Positions 58,045 through 64,000 of a DNA stretch of 64,000 nucleotides are shown here, piece by piece. This DNA comes from Gymnopilus junonius. Its lineage: Eukaryota > Basidiomycota > Agaricomycetes > Agaricales > Galerinaceae. The notes under the pieces were generated by a model. The model had not been told where the DNA came from. It worked only from the letters and a program-made list of their open reading frames with translations, and searched no databases. The position numbers were made by a program, and so were the translations under genes. Every line of letters begins with the position of its first letter. Position 1 is the stretch's first letter. The stretch is from the NCBI GenBank assembly GCA_015501075.1, contig JADNYJ010000089.1, forward strand, positions 62,001-126,000, given 5' to 3'.

Positions 58045-58797
58045 AGATGGATGATGTTCGAAGGCGATGAACAAAGAACTTGACTTTATCGCAGACTTTC
58101 TCACAGGTTTGAGGTTCCAGGTGCAGTTCGTGATCATAGAATACTTGCTGCATTGAAGCACAAGGGGAGGGGCTTTCAAAACTTGGGAGCGGCATGTTTG
58201 GGGAAGGAGAAGAGGTTGAAAAGTCGAGCTGATGGATCACTGTGACGTGGGACAAGTCAACGATAGCATCGATGTTCTACCGGGCCAGACCTTCTCAATC
58301 TGATGCCGAGACGTAAATGTGCACAAAGTGTCTTCCTCATGTCAATCACCTTGTCATTTTGTACTATCCTAATCCCCCCTTCCATTATTCTTTTCTACAC
58401 GCATATAGACAATGATATTGACCTGTACATACACTGATTTCGTACTGCATGTTGTCCGTTTTAAAGTCCTTATCAGTACAACTTCACACCACCTGTCGGT
58501 AAACGGCTACTAAACAGCCCGAAATCCGAAGGTCACGAGGTGTCATAGTGGGGGAGAACAAGGGACGTTACGAAGTTGCGACAGCTCCGGACCGGACAGA
58601 TCATGAGACACACACCCTCAAAGCAAGGCAGTGTTAGGTCCTTAGATAATCACGGACTGGACTCGACTGGCTCACTCGAAGCCCTTAAAGGATCCCCTCT
58701 TCGCGCTTTTCCATCTCTCCCCAACTCATCCCATCGACGAGTTACTCACTTGCGCTTTCTTGCTACCACCTCTCGCGAAACTTGTTCTTTTGCAACC
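58045..58797. other. intergenic, 5' flank of the protease-like gene
   Basis: The transposon island ends here. The last few hundred bases are pyrimidine-rich, as is usual before an ATG. No other feature seen. Confidence 0.45.
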
Positions 58798-60936
58798 ATG
58801 GATCCTAACTATTTTGAAAAGAGTGAGTGGTGCCCGTCGTTCCTCTTGGTTACAAGTGCTGAGTGTCTCCCGCAGATATCGTCGACCTGACCGAACAGGA
58901 GCTCCATGACCTTGGGCTTCTTGGCGAAAGTGAGCCGCTTCGTCATTACACACGTCTATCTCTCACTCATGATTGTCCGTCCACCTTGTAGGCGTTGATG
59001 AGGGTATCGTAGAAATGGTCCAAGAAATTAGGGCTGACCCCGTGAACCTTGGAAGTAAGTCTCTCCATCTTCTTTCTTGCGCGTTTAGTCCCCACGTACT
59101 CACATCTTTTTGCCTTTCAGCCATCACCTGCTTCATGATGGATTGTATCAAGCGCACGTACCAGACCCCTCCACCCGACGCTCCTACCTCTCCCATCGCT
59201 CCCACCTCTCCCGCCATCAGCGAGACTGGCACCGCCTTGTCGTGGCTTAGTGACAACTCTTCGGCCCTCACATCGTCGCCCCCGACTTGATCTCACAGTT
59301 CGAAAGCATTTTCTGGTATCATGGCCTCAGCGGAGACCCGCCCAGGCTCTTGTGGCGTTCCGATCTTGAGAGCAACCCCTTCCCCGTCCCCGAGCCTGGA
59401 ATGCGCTTCTTCGAAGTCCCCACCAAGACAGCCCACGGTGTCTTCAACACGCCTCTCAACGACGTGTGGCATACCGTCGCCCCTCAGATTTTGGCTTCCA
59501 TGAAGGCCAACGGCCTCCGTTACTCTGCCCTTCAGACCGTCCGCTTCTCGGCCCTCGTGGACGAAGAGGAGACTTTCGGTCCTGTGGTGGTATGGATTGC
59601 AGTTCCTCTCAACACCAAAGCCAGTGCTGTTCACGATGCCACGCCCGACATCCTTAGCATCCTCTCTGAGGCTCAGATCACCGATGTTGTCGTCGAGTGG
59701 TACGAAGGGTCCGTCGAAAGGCTTGTCGGCCCGCCTCTCATGATCGTGGAGGAGGATACTAGCCCGAAGTTCGGCCTCAATCACGCCTTCAACACTGGGC
59801 TAGGCATCCCCGTCGCCAGGCCGGACGACGATGCGCAGGGCACCATCACATTCCTATTCCGGGAGGTAAAGACCAGCAACGGCGACCCCAGCGACAGAAT
59901 GCTCGCCCTGACCAACAAACACGTCACCTCCCGCGACACGACCACTCCTTACGAGTACGACGGAACCAACCCTCAGTACATGCTTGTCTGGTGAACGCCG
60001 TTTCACCCGTGCCATTGGCGAGATCGAAGCGGCCGTCAACACGGGCATCCGCGACGCCATCAAACTCTCAAGAGAGGTGAAGCAGTTGACGTTGAAGTTG
60101 GGCGGGCAGACCAGCACGGCCCTGGAACGCAAGCAGACCTCCTTGGACTACTTGAAACGAGACAACGCCATTCTTCAGAGCCTCTTCGCCGAAGTCAGCG
60201 CCCAGTGGAAGGATCCCGAGGCCCGCAGGTTCGGTCATGTCGACTGGGCTCCCGAGATCTCCGTCAGGGGGGTCGACGACCGCAACTATACTCGCGACAT
60301 CGCCACGATCGAGGTCGATGCGGCGAAGCTCGCGAACTTCGAACGTAATATCGTCGATCTCGGTGCGTTCCGTTTCCATCCCTCTCCCTTCCCCTTCCTC
60401 ATTTTCTTCATCCCAAATCTCGCTTACTAACAATCGACTCTTCAGGCAAACAATACACCGCCAGCCAGCTTGAGGATCGCTTCTGGCCGATTGCTACCGT
60501 TCGCAAGGGCAAGAATATCCCGGCCGACCTCCAGCTCCCCATCCATTCCGTCGTCGCTCGCAAGCTCGTCATCACTCCTGATACTGAGGACAAGAACGGC
60601 GAGCCTCTCTATATCGTCGGCAAGTACGGCAACACGACTGATCTTACGCTTGGCCGCTACTCTGGCATGGAGGCCTATACCTGCACCGAGTTCGGACTCG
60701 AGTCTAGGGAGGCGGTCATCTACAACTACAGCAAGACGTCTGGCGACTTTTCGAAACGCGGCGATTCCGGCTCTCTCATCTTCACGGGCGACGGCAAGGC
60801 GCTCGCTATCTTGCACTCAGGCATGCCTCGAGGCATGCACAACCATGTCACATACGGAACGCCCATCTGGTGGGTCGTCGAGCAGATCCTCAAGAAGTAT
60901 CCCTCCGCCGAGTTCTGTGGCATCACCATCGACTGA
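58798..60936 (+). CDS. chymotrypsin-fold serine protease-like protein, two frame breaks
   Basis: Exons 58798-58822, 58876-58929, 58992-59054, 59121-60362 and 60446-60936 (1875 bases, 625 codons with stop). The short early exons code a small helical start (NIVDLTEQELHDLGLLGE). The large exon carries the predicted protease: ALTNKHVTS fits the catalytic His, RDIATIEVD in a VDDRNYTRD context fits the Asp, and RGDSGSLIFTGDGKALAILH fits the Ser. There is no signal peptide, so it is probably intracellular. Between about 59265 and 59995 the coding frame is shifted by one base: a loss near 59250-59275 before HIVAPDLISQFES and a gain near 59990 before GERRFTRAIGEIE. The net shift is zero, so both ends share a frame. 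The mid-part is conserved-looking and stop-free in its own frame. Whether the breaks are real is open. Confidence 0.68.
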
Positions 60937-62574
60937 GCGCAAGCACCTTCGAGCTCCGTCTTCGTCGTCTCCCCCATCCCTACCCCCACTGTCCTTTCTC
61001 GTCGTCATCTCTTTTCTTCTCGATCAGCCTTTTCCGTCTGCTTCTCGTCTCGTTGGTTCAGACGCGTATCTTGATTCTCGATCCGCCGTCAATCGTTCGT
61101 ACCTTTTGCTTTCTATCCTTTACGCTCGCAACTGACAATCTTCGTTGTTTAGCTCTTTGGCGGATTGCACGCTTCATCTGTTCCTTCGCGGTCGTCTCGG
61201 CTCCTTCTCTCTTCCATTCTCTCTCGGTTTTGCGCGTCGTCTGGTTGTCGGTGGAGCTGGTGGATGTCTTGACTGGTGAATCGCTGCCCTGGTTCGTTCC
61301 CCATCTTCTACTTCGTATCTTCTTACCGACTGACAACAACCTTTGACGTCTATGTGCTGGATCGTCGACTTCTTGCTCAGGTATGTCTGGTCCTCTCTCT
61401 CTCGCTCCCGTTTCTCAATACGTGCGGCTCAAAGTTCTTTCTTTCAAGCCTCTCCGCGCGTAAACTCGCAGCCTCGTCCACCCGCGTTGTATGATTGTTT
61501 TTCTCGTCTCGTTTGTTACTCGTCCCCCACTCGCCTCCACTCCCCACTCCTTGACTCGCACACCCCTCTCCATACATGTAATTCTGCTGCGTCTTAAAAT
61601 GAACATTATCCGTGATGTTGTTTGCATACGCCGCCGAGTGATTAGTAAGTCAAACTTTGGACGAAGTAAGACGTTGATTACTTGGTCGTCCGACTTCAAT
61701 ATGAGCAGCAAGTAAGCAAGCAAGTCTTGTTCATTCCGTGTAACATTTCGATACAAAATAGTCCGTTACTTTATAAGCAATGAGGACAAGGCGGTGAGAT
61801 TTTCGCCGTTGGCCAAGTAGAAAAGTCACGGTGATTGGACGGCACAGCTGTCTCGCAGCTTTACGCTGACAACAGAATCAATGGGTGCGGCAATGACTCG
61901 AGGTAAGAAACGGTGCCTCGATACGTCAACGAGAACTTTTCAGTGCCTGCAAGGCATGTTGTGAGCGTTCGCAATATAGGACACTACGTCATTTACTTAG
62001 GTATTCAATCCTCACCTTCCCTGATCAGTCGAGGTAGTTTCTCCATCGTCAATGGTGACCTGAGTCCGAGCCCGTCAACGACTGTCCCGGGACAAAAGAA
62101 TTTTGGACCGCCGCCAAGGTAAACAATGCTAATGCGTAGGTGTCGAAAAGCCTCATCCACAACACGACGACCTCAAAAGAGAGGCTCGATCAGTGAAAGC
62201 CAAAGTACAATGTTCTTTTCTTCTCGACAAGACCATGAAACCCTCTAAACCAGGGACGACCAGGCTGTTTTCTACTCAACTGCGACCCTACGTCGTACTG
62301 TTATGTCGCTCTTCCTGGTTGCTCTCATCCCCACTGGCCGAGCTTGTTGGACTTGGTCTAGTTTCCGTTCCTGTCGCAGAACTTGATTCGTCCACTCTCT
62401 GACATTCTTTGCTACAGCTGTTACTGGCCGTTGCATGCAACAAGATGATATTCTCCGTTGAGTACTTCAGTTGTGTCACAATTTACGTCGATCTCGACAA
62501 GTCACATATGTATATAATGAACGGTACAGAGAAATATCAAAATGGAGACAGTTTCGTCGAGTAAAAGAAGTCTT
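60937..62574. other. intergenic with a pyrimidine-rich 3' flank
   Basis: 60940-61560 is strongly CT-rich and is probably the 3' untranslated or flanking region of the protease-like gene. Frames there are compositional. From 61600 to 62574 I see nothing that can be supported. Confidence 0.45.
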
Positions 62575-64000
62575 CTACTCGACCTTAGTGAATAAATCGT
62601 CGGGTACGTCCTCCTCGATCGCGTCATTTGCCTCGAGTCCATCCTTACATTCGGAGGAAGGCTCAGGCACGATTGGCGAGACAACGAGGGACTCTGGACC
62701 GCTAACCTCGACGCTCGAGAGACTCTTCTCTACGACTCTCGCCCCAGACCCACCTCCAACGTCGGTAAGAACAATGGGCGTAGGCCTGGGCTTGGGCAGT
62801 GCCTGCTCGTTCGCCTTAGTTGCAACTCTTCACGGAGACGGAGGTCCGACTCCTCGACGTGCCTGGACACGATCGTACGCGAAACCTTTTCAACTTCCTC
62901 CATCAGGGCATTGAACCTGGCTGCGCCATGTGACTCGTCCTCTGATGTGGGCATGCTCGCAGCGAGGGAGGTGCTTGAAGGGTTGCGGGAAGCCCAAGTT
63001 GGGCTGTGTTGCTCCGAGACCAGCAGCATATGTGCCGTCTCCGTATCAGATTCATTCGGTAAAATGATAGAGAGGGAAGGGGCAGGGGAGGGAGGAGAGG
63101 CGTCCATGCTTGCTTGGTCAGGGGATTCTGTGTCGAAAGAGTCATCTTCGTATTCTGATTCGACAACCAAGCAGTCGAGCGATGTGATGGAACCGTTTGT
63201 CTCGGGATCCTCAGTAGGCCTGCAGATTTGAGTCAGTTCTTGAGCCGATACACATGGACGGGAATAGAGAAGACGTACTCATCCTCGTAGCTGGCATGAT
63301 CAAGATCACGATCACGAGCATGGCGAGGCAGCCTAGGGAATCCAGGGAACCGTTAGAGCCCTTCAGTTGGTCATGAGACAAGCAACGTATGCAGCTCCCC
63401 ACAGTCGAGGTAGAACGGTGATTGATAGCTCTCTCCTGTTGTATCCCCGAATGGCTCTAGGAAGCATAGTCAACAACGTCGACCTCGGAACAGGTGACAG
63501 AACACGTACTCGTTGCCATCCGTGGCGAAGATGGCACTTGCATGGTCTGAAGACAGCGAGGTTATAGGTGCCGGACGTCCTGGCCTGCACCAGCTGTTAG
63601 CGACTCCGGCATCGACGAACGAAGCCTGATTCGAGAAACGACGTACTGATAAATGGGCTCTGGTTTCCTCAGAGTTCCAACCCTACCCAACGATTAAAAG
63701 AATTTCAGAAACCGGGACAAGCATCACAACGTACATTTCAATACATTCGCCATTGGGACCGAATGCCTTCACGTCAAGACTACTGCACAGCCGTTAGCAT
63801 AGGTGACCTGAAGCAGACACAAGCAAGATTTCTCACCAACGGATGTCCTTCTCCTGTCTCTCATAGGGCAACTCGCCTAAGCTATCCATTGCGCGAGAGC
63901 TCGCCATGTTGGACCCGGGAATGGTCGCGACGTCATCTTGATAACGATCCTTGCTCGGTAGGATATCGTGAATGATGGACATGACTTGATAAGAGGCCCA
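62575..64000 (-). CDS. acidic hypothetical protein, 5' end outside window
   Basis: Minus-strand exons enter from the right edge. They include DRYQDDVATIPGSNMASSRA (ending 63837), LDVKAFGPNGECIEM (about 63780-63737), GTLRKPEPIYH, RPGRPAPITSLSSDHASAIF, FGDTTGESYQSPFYLDCGEL, LPRHARDRDLDHASYEDE, then a long last exon from about 63216. That exon is rich in Asp/Glu/Ser/Pro (SEYEDDSFDTESPDQ), has a coiled-coil-like FNALMEEVEKVSRTI and ends VPDDLFTKVE at 62575. One base is missing near 62818, between REELQL and KANEQALPKP; without it the frame would stop early at 62730. No domain is recognised. The exon chain has in-frame introns (for example GTTGCT..CCCTAG). A nuclear or cytoskeletal scaffold would fit the composition, but that is a guess. 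Confidence 0.55.

Noticed and set aside
59160..59290. An intron, rather than a frame break, before the main exon part of the protease-like gene
   Set aside because: The CTCACAG acceptor before TTCGAA needs a phase-0 donor, and every GT upstream in the open frame is in phase 1 or 2.

Overview
The window reads as nuclear DNA of a basidiomycete fungus, most likely an Agaricomycete. Genes are split by many short introns (about 45-100 bases, GT..AG with a few GC..AG). Several families typical of mushrooms occur: DUF6533 membrane proteins, divergent G-alpha subunits, a fungal-type HNH nuclease and MULE transposases. There are no bacterial operons, CRISPR arrays or rRNA genes. The only tRNA-like sequence is a decayed one.

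Layout. 1-1985: 5' part of a NIMA-type protein kinase (minus). 2582-3351: a 770-base inverted-repeat element. 3874-5098: broken HNH nuclease gene (minus). 5878-6985: intact five-exon hypothetical gene (plus). 10098-11471 and 12187-13521: tandem pair of DUF6533 multi-pass membrane proteins, the second with a one-base frameshift. 14975-15551: second inverted-repeat element. 17005-18385: ammonium transporter (minus), with three GATAAG sites upstream. 22300-39338: four G-alpha loci on the minus strand: one intact gene (37050-39338, 566 aa), one divergent copy (22300-24246), one truncated copy (35040-36154) and one fragment (27600-27945). Between them lie a C2-domain fragment, a 504-codon single-exon gene and a secreted, probably GPI-anchored protein. 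41245-58044: a transposon island holding decayed transposase-like genes, a 237-base element with TA duplications, a 1466-base non-autonomous hAT element with a perfect 8-base target duplication, further inverted repeats and a decayed MULE transposase. 58798-60936: a chymotrypsin-like protease gene. 62575-64000: 3' part of an unrecognised acidic protein gene (minus).

How the parts relate. The strongest thread is signalling. Two proteins with seven hydrophobic segments (DUF6533) lie within about 25 kb of a G-alpha gene that has duplicated and decayed several times. The intact G-alpha gene has a 21-base microexon for the P-loop and a 6-base microexon; the divergent copy has both at matching places. 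The intact protein lacks the usual switch II glutamine. Single-base frameshifts recur in otherwise well-conserved genes (ammonium transporter, DUF6533 copy 2, protease, right-edge gene), so part of the apparent gene decay may be assembly error.
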